Under the pieces are notes generated by a model, which was not told where the DNA came from, did not search any database, and saw only the letters and a list, made by a program, of their open reading frames with translations. From positions 5,518,001 to 5,582,000 of the forward strand of contig OX291552.1 in the NCBI GenBank assembly GCA_946406115.1: a stretch of DNA of 64,000 bases. The letters run 5' to 3'. Of this stretch, positions 1 through 10,549 are shown one piece after another; position 1 is the stretch's first letter, and every line of letters starts with the position of its first letter. The translations under genes were made by a program, and so were the position numbers. Source of the DNA: Apoda limacodes. Taxonomy: Eukaryota; Arthropoda; Insecta; Lepidoptera; Limacodidae.

Positions 1-723
1 TAACTGAAACAGGGATACAAAAGAGATGGGTCTATTAGTAAAAAAAGGGAAAGTCTAAAACTTTACCTGACTAGGGTCATTACGTCCTTAGGCTATGCCT
101 AAAATAAGTATCACAGGTGGAATGCACACCTTTGCCCCTATACGTAGGTATCTACACCGTTATGGTAAGTAGTATGGTTAGGGCGCAAAACACATGTAAA
201 CTTATGAAATACAGTAGCTTATAACTCAGCAATCGGATTACATAGGATAAAGGTAAATCTATCATTAGATAGCACTTGTAGGTATCTACCAAGATAAATA
301 GGTTTCATACAGGTAACTTTAAGTCCTGAAGTACAGGAGCACAAGTAAAATCTTGACAACTTGTATAACACATTTTTTCATGATTAAACATACTGACAGA
401 CACCAAAAATACTGAAAGGTATGTCAGAATTTTAGGTCTATTTTTTGACATATAGCACAAAGTCTGTAGTCATCTAGTATAGGCAGAAAACCCTGAGAGC
501 TAGAATTCCAGCTCTTCTCTCACTACGGCCTAACCGTAGACGATGGAACACACCACTATACGTCGTTGGAACCGCCTCCGAAAGCTCTATCTTAGGACAC
601 CTAAATCGTCATTATAGCTCCCACCGTTTGGCTATAAAACTTAAAAATGTAAAACAACGTTATTTTATAGTGAAGCCGCAAATCGTGTAACTGTGATGGC
701 AATAGCCGATAGAGACCCCAACT
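1..723. other. Unannotated left flank
   Basis: I see no open reading frame, RNA gene or recognised repeat here. The stretch is moderately AT-rich and ends at the 8-bp target-site duplication of Jockey copy 1 (724-731). Confidence 0.5.
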
Positions 724-731
724 GTCAGTAG
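724..731. repeat. Target-site duplication of Jockey copy 1, left
   Basis: GTCAGTAG lies directly before the poly(T) and is repeated at 6,546-6,553 directly after the element's 5' end. This matches the short duplications made by target-primed reverse transcription. Confidence 0.8.
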
Positions 732-847
732 TTTTTTTTTTTTTTTTTCTGAGCTGACTATGCAGTTGGCTGTTGCAGCCATTACTGCTTCACCGGGCTT
801 TTGGGGCGAGACTCTGGAGGAGCTTCAGCCCATATAGCGCCCAACGC

Positions 848-3363
848 TCAAGGGCTCCCCGCGGGGTAAGCCTCGGCTTGGGTTGTCGCTCTCGGGGGCG
901 TCCCTTCGACCGGCGTGAGTCTCGAACCCGAAGGTGAGTCACCGCCAGGAGGGGAGTTCCCCGTTACGCGGGTACGGTTGCGATTGAGTGGGGGCGAGAA
1001 GCGCCCCGGCACTCTTTGATACCTCGTGTATCCTTGTGGGCGCCGACGAACCCGGGGACGTCGGCGTCGTGTTTGGAGGGAGGCCCTATTCGGGGAGGTC
1101 GTAGAGACTAATCTCGCTATCCGGACAGCGAGATCGTCATATGGGGCCGTTAGTACGTGCCGAGGCCGCCTTACTATAGTTTTACGACCGTGCCTAGGTC
1201 GATCGGGGGGGTGATACGTTGTGGATTGCACAATTAATCGATTCGGGTGATTTTGCGTACGCTCGAAAAAGCGGACTGCCAAGTCTTTGAAATATTGGGG
1301 AATCGTGGGGAGTTCGAAGTCTCTGTATAGGTCCGCGTTGCGGACGTACCAAGAGGCCCCAGAGGCCGCTCTGAGAAAGCGGTTTTGGAGGGTCTGAAGT
1401 TTGTGGAGATTGCGCTTGGACAGCGCAAAGACTACGCTAGCATAAGCTAGTATGGGGCGGACACAAGTTGTGTAAATATTTAGCTTATTTCTAAGCGACA
1501 TCTAACTATACTTGCCTATCATGGGATAGAGACGACCGAGGACAAAAGCGGCTCGGTCTCTGACTATTTTGGTGTGAGCTTGGAAGTTCAAACGAATATC
1601 CATGGTCACACCGAGATATTTGGTCTTATTTTGCCAGGGAATGGCACGACCTAAGAGAGAGAGGGGAGGTGGCCGCGGTGGGCAGCCTACGGTAAAGAGG
1701 ACGGCAGAGCTTTTGTCAGGATTCACCTCGATTCTCCATTTCCGAAACCATTCGCCTAGGGCGGTGATAGCGGGTTGAAGTCTCTTAGTGATTCGGCTCT
1801 CTTGCCTATCGGTGGTATAGAGAGCGGTATCGTCCGCAAAGAGGGCTAGATGGGTACCTATCGTTTTAGGGATGTCATTGGTGTACAGAAGGTACAAGAT
1901 GGGGGCGAGCACGGACCCTTGCGGGACTCCTGCTTCTATGGGACGGGGGGAAGAAAGAGTGCCTTTAACTTTGTAGCGAAAGCTACGATTCGACAAATAG
2001 TCTCGTATGATGAGCACGAGACGATCTGGCAACTGAAAGTTGTACAGTTTAAAAATTGAACCGTTGTGCCAGACTTTGTCGAAAGCTTTCGCTACATCGA
2101 AGAAGACAGCGCCCGTGTGGCGGGTCTTACCTAACGCTGGTTGGAAGCCAGTGAGAATATGTTCCGTTATGCGGGAGGATCCATTGAGAAGGAAAGATGC
2201 AATGTTCGATAGCAGCGTTAAAAATCGCTACTAGGAGGCAGAGAAGGGGAAGAGTGAGGTGCTTTAGGATATCGTTAGAGATACCGTCCGCACCGGGGGC
2301 TTTACGGGGGCGTAGGTCTTTGATGACCTGTATGACTTCGTCGACAGTGACAGGGGGCAGGGGATCTTGTGGAGGCAGAGAAGTTCTGCGCTCCACTTCG
2401 CCGTCTACCTCGCGCACGTGGTCGGGGTCGAACGGCTGTGTGCTTAAGGCACATTGGGCTTGGAGGCTAGACGCTAGGTAATCCGCTTTTTCGTCGTCAT
2501 TGAACGCGGGAACGTTGTTAGGAAGAGTTAACGGAGGGAGAGAGTTGGCGGTTTCGGATTTTAGAGCTCTGGCTAAGTGCCAATAAGCTTGGTGAGAAGG
2601 AAAAATGTTCTCCATAAGATCACCGAAGCGTTGGGCGCGAAGCTCAGCTAAAGCGGTTCTTACACGGCGGTGTAAGTCGTTGAAGCGAGCTTTATTTTCC
2701 ATAGTGGGAGCGCGATCGCGTGCGCGGCGGGCCGCGTTACGCTCAGTCATTAGCGACCTGATGTGCTGAGGCAGGATTAGGTGGTGATAATCACCAACCG
2801 GCACCTGTCTTGAGCACTCGCCAACGGTGGCGGTCAGGTGGCTAGTGAGTGAGTCGATAGCTACGTTTAGGTCGATCGCGGATGAGATTACGTTGGGAAC
2901 GCGGTATAGATGTGGCGAGCTGGGATTTTCGAGCAATTGCCCAAATTTATCCCAGTCCGTCACGGTTCTAGTGTCGGGAGGAGAGTCCGAAGGAGAACCT
3001 AATCGGAGGAGGACAGGGCGGTGGTCCGACCGATGCAATGATGATCGGCTGATGGCCGGTCGTCGCTAAGCTTCTAAGTTCTAAAGTGGTGGAGGATCTA
3101 TAGGGGAGCAATGCAGGGAGCGCCTGTAATAGATGAGAGTGCCTCCGAGATTGGAGGCAGTTCTATCATTACGGACGGTGCGATAGCTCGCGATCGAAGG
3201 GGTGCGGACAGCGGGCTTTAGGAACGTTTCCTGGATGAGGAAGACGTCCGGTTTTCAGGACGAGAGATTGCGATAATTCCTCTCTTTGGTTACGAATACC
3301 GTTGGCGTTAAAATAGCCTAAGGAGACGGACCGGGGTTTTTCGCGCGCGGTTGTGCAATCCAT
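848..3363 (-). pseudogene. Jockey copy 1 ORF2: endonuclease-reverse transcriptase, broken
   Basis: On the minus strand this starts at 3,363 with an N-terminus (MDCTTAREKPRSVS) shared with copy 2 and ends at 848. The RT core is clear in the 1,502-2,032 segment: the QGSVLAPILYLLY region and the catalytic FADD motif. Breaks visible against copy 2 are a frame change near 3,265 early in the endonuclease, loss of about 300 bp of endonuclease near 3,050, loss of about 200 bp of the RT fingers near 2,180, and a stop codon at 1,502-1,504 between the RT and the C-terminal part (848-1,501). In Jockey elements ORF2 nicks the target and copies the RNA; this copy cannot make that protein. Confidence 0.92.
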
Positions 3364-3371
3364 TCTGGTTT

Positions 3372-5760
3372 TTAAGGTTTTGGGGCCACCCTGCGGAGGG
3401 TTGCGAAGAAGTCGCGATGCTTAGCCATGAAGCTGAGCATTTGATTTAGATCGGTGATCTGTACGTATTCGGCGTACACGATCCCAAAATAGGCTGGGTC
3501 GCAGCCCCAAGAAATCTCGGCAAGAATGCCGAAGTGCTGCTGCTCGGCCGTCTGAGCGGCGTTGCGGGGCAGCGCGAGAGAAGGGCGCGGGGGGGGCAAG
3601 GTGCGTTTGCACGAGAGGTGCGGGAGCACTTCGCATAGGCGCTGGACGCAGGATGTCCCGGGACATGAGAGGGGCGGGGTAGGGAATACCCGTGACTGAG
3701 ACGGGCCCAGGGAGAGCAGACAAAAGTTTGTCTGTCTCTTTAGATTTGGTTGCGTCAATTAGCGCTGGAGGATGTCTCCAGATGTTGACAGCAGGGAGGG
3801 GAGCAGGCACGAGCGGAGCCTATTGCGGGGGGGCGCGATTTACCCTGTTTGGGTTTACGCGAGTTCTGTTTGGGAGCTTTGGGGCACCCGCGGTAATTCG
3901 CAGGGTGGCCTTCGCTCCCACAGAGTACGCAAGCGACCGGGTCGGATGCGTTAACGCGATCGCGATCACAGTCCGGAGTGGCGTGATCGCGCAGACATTT
4001 CACGCAGCGCGGTCTGCGTCTGCAGTTGCGCTGTGCGTGGCCATACAACTGGCATCGGTGGCATTGGCCTGGGTTCGACCGCTTGTGCAGAGTCTCGACC
4101 CGGACGCCCTTGAGTCTGCACACATCTTTAATGTTAAAGATGGCTTTGCCCTCCTTGGTGAGGTCTAGCACTACGAGCACCATGTCGTAGCACTCAGATC
4201 GGTTGCGGCCGTTGTACATACGATGTACTTCCCTTACAGGGAGGCCTTGGACGATTAAGTCGTCCTGGACAGTTTTTGCGGAAAATTCCTTAGGGACTCC
4301 CCTTATAACTGCCCTGAGCACGTGTTCTTCGGCCAGCGAGTACGTATGGTACTCGTATTTCTGAGCCGTAAGAAAGGCCGTCAGATTTCGGAAATCTGTT
4401 GGCGTCGGGACTTGGACTTTGATTCCGCGTTCGGCATCGTTGCGGGCGTGCGTATAATTGATACGCTTGGCCTTCATCGCGTTTGCGATGTTTGGCCAGG
4501 CCCCTTTGTCTTTGATGACAACAGGGGGCGGAGTTTTTTCCTTCCGTCCCGAAGTGGGACAGTCGACCTGCGAAGAGGTGGCGGCGGGGGTTGTGTCCAT
4601 GGCGGCTGGCTCGGGGCTGGCCGCCGAGGTGGACGGGGACGGGGAAGCGCTAGGCATTTTGAGGCGTTTAGCCTCAGAATCGGAGGGAGGAGGAAAAGAC
4701 TCCTGAGCGGATGCCGTCGAAGCCTTTTTTGACTTGGCGGTCTTCTTCCGCTTTTTCCCCTTTTTTGTCCCCAGGCCCAACCACTTTGAAGCCTTCGTAA
4801 TCCTCGTTCGCCGCTCGTCGAAAGCGGATGTAGGGTGGTGAGGCATACTGAGGGGTGCACTTATTGATCGAATCGCTCTGTGTTTGTTGGAAACAGCTCG
4901 CCACTTAAGTTTCTCATACAGGTACTCTGGATGACCCGAGCGAACAATACCAAACAGTACTGTGGCCAGATGTAGCTGTCTACGTAGGGTCATCTTAAGG
5001 GTGTTACCGCTATTTAAATATGGTGTGATGTGAGTCCTTGGAGGTATTTTGTAGCAGAACCGTGCACAGGCATTTTGAACTCTTTGCACAATTCTTTCCG
5101 TGCGCGCTAACTATCGAGGGCCATAAACAACGTCTGCTTACCCTATCAAAGAAAGTATTAAAGAGTCACAGAGTCGAACGCGATGATCTACGCTGAGGCA
5201 GTCACGTATGCGATACAGAATTTTAAGTCGATAAAAAGCTCTCTGAAATAATTCGACAATGTGACTTTCAAAATTCAGATCCTCGTCCATCAAGACCCCA
5301 AGATTGCGCGCTTTCTCCACTTTAACAATTTGAGTACCCATTATGGATACATTAGGTGCTAAGGCCAGGATTCTGTCCCTTTGTGGCTTCGATCCAAGGA
5401 TCATATATTTTGTTTTGCTAGCATTAAGTACTAAGGTGTTATCATTGGACCACGCATTTATACGCTGCAAATCACTGTTTAGTTTGGCATTTGGCACAGG
5501 GGCCTGAAGAGCGCGGCGGGTCGCGAGAGCGGGGGTCGTGGCAGAGAGAGCACGTGCGGGGGGAGCGAGAGCGCGAACGAGTGCGCGAGCGAGACGGGGA
5601 ACGCGGCGGCGAACACAGAGGGCACCGTCTTGTCGTACGCTGTGACGGCAGCCACAGCCTGGGTAGAGCAGGCTTGGACCAGATCTGAGTGATCACGAAG
5701 ACAAGCTTTGATGATCTCCCCTATCTGGTCCCGGGACATGCCTTTGAGTACTTCGGCCAT
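3372..5760 (-). pseudogene. Jockey copy 1 ORF1 (gag), interrupted
   Basis: ORF1 begins at 5,760 (MAEVLKGMSRDQIGEI). After about 88 codons it is interrupted by a foreign RT piece (about 5,497-4,822) and resumes with a lysine-rich stretch, a Ser/Pro/Ala-rich linker, the nucleic-acid-binding region and three zinc knuckles (CHRCQLYGHAQRNC, CVKCLRDHATPDC and a third of CX2CX4HX6C form). The reading frame changes near 3,800 and again in a C-run near 3,590, and the C-terminus ends at 3,372, just upstream of ORF2. The family role is RNA binding and RNP assembly. The order gag knuckles then ORF2 is typical of the Jockey clade. Confidence 0.88.
4822..5497 (-). mobile_element. Foreign non-LTR RT C-terminal fragment inside Jockey copy 1 gag
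   Basis: Reading on minus from 5,497, the protein has the post-catalytic RT signature (NASKTKYMILGS, then VEKARNLGVLMDEDLNFESHI) and continues as a typical non-LTR C-terminus (VQRVQNACARFCYKI, with LRRQLHLATVLFGIV). None of this is present in Jockey gag, and it resembles CR1-like elements instead. A stop at 5,138-5,140 separates its two parts. Its downstream end is in frame with the resumed gag, so the minus-strand frame 5,089-3,755 is a chimeric 444-codon ORF. I see no poly(A) tail and no target duplication at its edges, so it did not arrive as an ordinary insertion. Edges are good to about 15 bp. Confidence 0.82.
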
Positions 5761-6545
5761 CGCGGGAGTGGCCGAGGTGTAGCTTGTGAGTACCTAGTGA
5801 CTCCCCACCATTGCTGGCGAGGAGCAAGAATACCTAAGTGCGGCCAAGCGCCCCGCAGTGCTACGGATTGCTTGGTGTGTACCTAATTCCTACTCCTACG
5901 GCCGGGGTTACGTTGTCACCGTTAGGTTTCCCCCCGAGCAACGAGACGTTTATGAAGAAGAAACGTTAGGTAGACCGCAACTCTGAAAAGAGTTATACGA
6001 TCTCACCCACCAGCCCTTGAGCACTCGGAACTGGTTTTCTACAAACTAGACGCAATCGACACTTCAAACGCGAGAATGCGCGGAGCGGTGAACCGCTGAA
6101 GCGGAAATACTATACTAGCTATTTAACCCAAAGCCGGACTCAGGCCGGGCGAACCGGCGTCAGTCAAAGAGGCAAGCGAGGGTCACCATTATGCGTAGTA
6201 GTTCCGCGACTACAAGAACAGACACTCACACACAAAAACACACAGTATCGCTTCGATAAACTTCGCGTTATGGGCGCGTTGAAAAGCGCGAAAGCACACT
6301 CAGAGCGGGCCGAGAAGCAATTTCCCAGCCAATACACACTGCCGAGCAGCGCTTCAACACTCAGGCCGATTTTCCAAGAATTGCGGGCAATAATCCAAAC
6401 AACAATTCGAGATCGTCAGAGCTGAGGCAAAACACCACACAGGAAACACAACACACCAGCTGAGTCACCACTGCACGGAGCACAATGAGAGCACTTGACG
6501 CTCTAGAACACGACCGCACAACACGAAAGTCGAATCGGGAATCGA
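5761..6545 (-). other. 5' untranslated leader of Jockey copy 1
   Basis: This is the non-coding leader between the element's 5' end (6,545) and the ORF1 start (5,760). Its first part matches 10,177-10,549 of copy 2, which shows it is element sequence. In Jockey elements an internal promoter lies here; I cannot point to a defined initiator. Confidence 0.7.
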
Positions 6546-6553
6546 GTCAGTAG

Positions 6554-8219
6554 CGATTTATAGCTAGGTAGATATACCTACACTTTCGATATATGTCTAT
6601 ATCGACTACTATATGTTGTCTTTCACTAAGTTTTTGTGTGGGCTAGATTTTTAGTCACCACAGTGAGTACAATAAGTTAAGTACTAAATCTAGAAGGTTC
6701 TATGGAACAACCTCTCCCTCTGTTGGGGTTTTTATTTTTATTATAAATAAAGAACAAATTTTGTATTTGGATTCAGTCAATCAAGAAGCTTCAAGAAGTA
6801 TCCATCAGATACTAATATATAATGCTTAAAGTGAAATATTTGTAACTATTTGATAGAATTAACTTAGAAGCATAAGTTAAATAAAAATTAAATCGGTCTG
6901 TTGTGTGCATATACGCGTTTTCCTTATATCTCAAGCGCCTCAGAAGAAACTCTTGTCACGGGCAAAACCTTGTGCCACAGATTTCGAAGGGTCTGTCCGC
7001 ACACTATGGATAGGTCTTTAAAAATGATGTTGAGGTTTGTAATATATTTTTTTTCTTAACTGAATAGTTTGCGCGAGAGATACTTCCAAAGTTGTTAAAT
7101 GTGTCAAATTTCATAAGTGTATATATGTATGTATGTATGTGTGTATGTTTGTATGTATGTCCGCACATATCTCAAAAACTATATGTCGGATTGCAAAACT
7201 CTTTTTTAGTTTTACTTAATATAGTTCGCCCTAGGCAAACTTAGGTTCAGTATTTTTTGAGATACGGAGTTAAATATGTATCAGTCACGAAGAAAACGTG
7301 TCGTTGGCTTAATAGCGTCATTCTAAGACATGCATGTTGTTTCAATTTTTGCATAGGCTCTAGCTGAACAATCTCGATTAAAATTTCAAAAAGTGGCTTA
7401 GTTTTTTAAAAGTAATCGTGTAATCATTAGATGGCAATACTTTATGTATCATAGTAGATTCCTACTATACTTTAACCTAAAAGACAAAGGAAAATTTGAG
7501 TAAAGGTAGTCGGACGAAAAAAATATTAAGTAATTAGTTTAAATGACAACTAAAATAAAAAAAAAACGGCCAAGTGCAAGTCGGACTCGCGCGCGAAGGT
7601 TTCCGTACCATTACCTATAAAAACGGCATAAAAATCACGTTTGTTGTATGGGAGCCCCCTTAATTATTTATTTTATTCTATTTTTTAGTATTTTTTGTAA
7701 CAGAAATACATTTCTGTGAAAAAACAACTGTCTAACTATCACGGTTCGGTTACGAATAAAAACGACCTTAAAACTGTAATTTATTGAATTAATAACTAAA
7801 AAGGGAGAAATAAAAGATTTATCTTATAAAAACTTTAAAGTAGGTAGTAAAAATATGCTTATTATTTTTTGAGTGCGGCGCCACTCAGGAACGTCCTTAC
7901 AACGATGTGTGCCTTCACGCGTATGCCCATTGCCCGTTTCATTTGCGCTCTCGCTAACATCGACTTCGGACATGTTTGGTGTTCATCGCCACGGTTCGAG
8001 CGGTAGGCGGGTTATGTGGCGTGTTCAAAAGTATTGTACCGCATACTACGATTACCTAGGTAACGACTTCACAAAATAGTTGGCATATTTACTTTAGAGT
8101 TTTTAATAGATAAAACTTTTATCTCTACCTTTTTAGTTACTTATTAAATAAATTACAGTATTGAAGTCGGTTCAATTTTTGTAATTAAAGTTACGCATTA
8201 TAATTAAGTAATCAATTAA
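6554..8219. other. Intergenic repeats between Jockey copy 1 and CCE copy 1
   Basis: No gene is seen. It holds a GTAT/TG microsatellite (about 7,118-7,162), a piece of a dispersed repeat whose relative occurs near 52.6 kb (about 6,990-7,100, with the shared phrase TTTGCGCGAGAG), and the left end of the GGCCAAGTGC family repeat at 7,562-7,640. The remainder is AT-rich sequence without visible structure. Confidence 0.5.
7562..7640 (+). repeat. Dispersed lepidopteran-type repeat, left end (GGCCAAGTGC family)
   Basis: The block GGCCAAGTGCAAGTCGGACT followed by CGCGCGCGAAGG and CCGTACCATTA recurs with small changes at 47,729, 60,951 and, on minus, near 52,960. That recurrence marks a dispersed nonautonomous repeat. 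Its class is not certain from sequence alone. Confidence 0.6.
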
Positions 8220-8236
8220 CTAATTTATTTCAACTT

Positions 8237-8400
8237 GTGATGTTAGTATAGATAAGATAGATGTATCTTTAGCTGTGTAATAAGTATAAATATATTTTAA
8301 GCTGCGATTTTAGTATAGACAGTATAGATGTATTTCAAGCTGTGACATTAGTATAGATGTATTTCCAGCTGTGCTATTAGTATAGATACAACTCCTATTG
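8237..8400. repeat. Degenerate minisatellite in CCE copy 1 intron
   Basis: Four to five diverged units carry the phrases AGCTGTG, TTAGTATAGAT and AGATGTAT, with periods of roughly 35-55 bp. The reverse complement of the same unit occurs twice at 16,735-16,810, in the intron of the second CCE copy, so the repeat predates the duplication of the two first exons. Confidence 0.6.
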
Positions 8401-9024
8401 ACATAAATAGTCCTAGTACATCAATCTAATAATCACACAAAATCGTCATAGAATTAAGAAATACAATATAAATAATTATACATACATAGAAATAACCTTT
8501 TTTCGTTTATGACACCCTGAAGTTTAGAGTCTTAAAAGAAAATATATTATACATGCCATATGCTATATCATCAATGAAGTTGGGGTTCCATCCGGCAGAC
8601 TTGTGCCTCGATAATTGGTAGAGCACTTACACGGAATGTAAGGTATTGTAGGTTCAAGTCCTGACTCGAGGTTAATCTTTTGACTGCATCTATGTTATGA
8701 AAATCTTTATTTAAATTGATGATATTAGTACAGATGTCCTACAGTGGAAAATCAAACATTGTTGATAAGATTTTCTGTGAATACTTTTTACTACTTTATT
8801 AAGAGTAAAAGTATATGTGTAACCAAAATACCATTAGGTCCATCTTTTGTACTCTTTTATTCAGGTGTTGTCGCGCTAGCTGTAAGTAGCATTTTATTTA
8901 TTTTAGCTACATACGGGGAGACTAATTACAACGGGCGTAGTATGAAAACGAGAATACGAGAAAGATATCTGCTGATGATTAGCTAATATATGTTACAATG
9001 TAAGAAAAGAAATGGTGATATTAC
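8401..9024 (-). other. Intron 1 of CCE copy 1, conserved with copy 2
   Basis: The segment 8,915-8,987 matches the reverse complement of 16,430-16,512 (shared ACTAATTAC, GATTAGCT and nearby blocks). The duplication therefore included intron sequence as well as the exon. The tRNA-like sequence at 8,605 lies within it. Confidence 0.6.
8605..8672 (+). tRNA. tRNA-like sequence lacking the 5' D-stem strand (probable pseudogene)
   Basis: The 7-bp acceptor stem pairs (GCCTCGA with TCGAGGT, one G-U), an anticodon stem pairs (CTTAC with GTAAG), and a TTCAAGTCC B box is present. The D-loop phrase AATTGGTAGAGC is intact, but the GCTC half expected before it is missing, which shortens the molecule to 68 nt. 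The anticodon loop reads ACGGAAT, without the usual U33. A run of four T follows. These faults suggest a tRNA pseudogene or tRNA-derived repeat, not a working tRNA, and no amino acid is assigned. Confidence 0.45.
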
Positions 9025-9210
9025 CTTAAATCTAAATTCCCCTGTCGGTGGAGTTGCATAAGGAATTCCTTTAAAACTTGCGTAACTTCTACCTTTCTCT
9101 GATACTCCCCAGGTTCCTTGTAATAGGCCATGGCGTATTCTCACTATAGGATCAGAACCACTAGCGAATACACTATAAAAATATATTAATATCAAATTAA
9201 GAACGAACAT
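9025..9210 (-). CDS. Carboxylesterase-like first exon, copy 1
   Basis: On minus, ATG at 9,210 opens 62 codons: a hydrophobic signal peptide (about residues 1-18) and then the start of a carboxyl/cholinesterase, with VRIRHGLLQGTWG, YASFKGIPYATPP and GEFRFK. The exon ends at a codon boundary on a GT donor (GTAATATC at 9,024 downward). The same exon length (186 bp) and phase occur at 51,622-51,807. The motif G-(I/V)-PYA-xPP is typical of the N-terminus of type-B esterases, which hydrolyse carboxylic esters. I find no exon 2 between here and the window start, so this is a partial gene or an orphan exon. Confidence 0.82.
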
Positions 9211-9461
9211 AGCGTACTTGACTTTTAAGGCAAATGAGCCAATTCTCTTGTAATATATACTTATACTTGTTAGATATTTAAATATTTATTTAAATAAATG
9301 TAAATTTCATCAAGGCATTAGCTTTTGCCAGCGGCTCGACTCGCCCAAGCCTCCTTTAAAACACTACTAATTAGTTGATTTATAAAATATAGTTTTATTC
9401 AGTATAAAAACATGACATCTTAAATGATAATTAAATATTCTTTTTTGCCTTAAAATATTTT

Positions 9462-9805
9462 GAAATTAATCGAAAAGAACAAGCGATTTCAATAAATTGA
9501 AGAAAAATTTTGTCTTAATTTTTTTTTTTTTTTTCAAGCAAAGAATTTTCTTTTTCAAGCAATGATTTTTAATATTTTAATTCGAAAAAACCATTCTCTT
9601 GTTTGAAAATTATAATCAAAATCTTTTTAATGCATGAAATACTAAGCAATTAATTGAAAAGGACAAGTGATTTCAATAAATTAAAGTAAAACTTTTGTCT
9701 CAAATGGTTTTTTTCTTTCGAAAAAAGACTCTTCTTTTCCAAGCAATAATTGTTAATGTTTAAATAATAAAAAAAACCATTCTCTTGTTTGAAAATTATT
9801 AAGTT
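9462..9805. repeat. Tandem duplication, about 185 bp period, AT-rich
   Basis: Two diverged units share GATTTCAATAAATT (9,484 and 9,668) and CCATTCTCTTGTTTGAAAAT (9,591 and 9,777). The offsets of 184 and 186 bp define the period. It is non-coding. Confidence 0.75.
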
Positions 9806-9836
9806 TTGAAGTAAAACCTTTTTTTTTGCGTTAAAA

Positions 9837-10167
9837 TGTAGCGGATTATATCATCATACCGCTACAAGCCAGGCTGACGTCACGCTTCCTACATCGCGCT
9901 ATCGAAGTTTCAGTTGCAGTTCAGTATATATAGAAACCGAAGCACAAGTTAAGTGGACCACGGCGGTCCCAAGGCATAACACCTCGCTTCGCAGGAGATC
10001 TCCTCTTTGCCGCCGCTCCGCATTGGTGACCCCGAGCTGAACATTTGACGCACCTTCCGCAGCAGGCCTACTCCATTCTACCAGATACATGGGACCACTT
10101 TTCAACCGTGTACGCTTCGCATCTCTCAGAGCTTTCGTCAGGACCTATCGCCGCAACTGTACAGCAT
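9837..10167 (+). mobile_element. Candidate Ty3/Gypsy LTR end with primer-binding-site-like sequence
   Basis: The stretch starts TGTAGCGG...CCGCTACA, as many insect Gypsy LTRs do. It contains a TATA-like TATATATAG at about 9,926, and then reaches TTGGTGACCCCGAG at about 10,023, which resembles a Gypsy primer binding site just after an LTR. Jockey copy 2 is inserted at 10,177. No gag or pol can be read, so this is a fragment at best. Confidence 0.35.
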
Positions 10168-10549
10168 TTTACCACACGATACCCGATTCGACTCTCGTGT
10201 TGTGCGGTCGTGTTTTAGAGCGTCAAGTGCTCTCAGTGTGCTCCGTGCAGTGGTGACTCAGCTGGTGCGCATTCCTGTGTGGTGTTTTGCCTCAGCGCTG
10301 ACGACCTGGAATTGTTGTTTGGATCATTGCCCGCAATTCCTGGAAAATCGGCCTGAGTGTTGAAGCGCTGCTCGGCAGTGTGTATTGGCTGGGAAATTGC
10401 TTCTCGGCCCGCTCTGAGTGTGTTTGTGCGTTCTTCAACGCGCCCATAACAGAGTGTTTATCGAAGCGATACTGTGTGTTTTTGTGCGTGAGTGTGTGTT
10501 CTCGTAGTCGCGGAACTACTACGCATAGCGGTGACCCTCGCTTTCCTCT

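Larger units (their letters stand above)
732..6545 (-). mobile_element. Jockey-clade non-LTR retrotransposon, copy 1 (full length but rearranged)
   Basis: The element is inserted in minus orientation. Its poly(A) tail appears as poly(T) at 732-749, followed by 3' UTR, ORF2 (endonuclease and reverse transcriptase), ORF1 (gag with CCHC knuckles) and a 5' leader of about 0.8 kb. The octamer GTCAGTAG flanks both ends (724-731 and 6,546-6,553), which fixes the ends as one insertion. Compared with copy 2 at 10,177-14,958 it has internal deletions in endonuclease and RT, a nonsense codon and several frameshifts, and carries a foreign RT piece at about 4,822-5,497. It keeps the 5' leader and ORF1 start that copy 2 lacks. 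It is not autonomous. Confidence 0.93.

Noticed and set aside
1026..1214. Plus-strand Arg-rich frame, repeated at 58,385
   Set aside because: Antisense shadow of the conserved Jockey ORF2 C-terminus in copies 1 and 3.
5472..5696. Arg/Ser-rich frame on minus
   Set aside because: It is an alternative frame over the Jockey gag N-terminus and its junction with the foreign RT piece; the gag frame from 5,760 explains the sequence.
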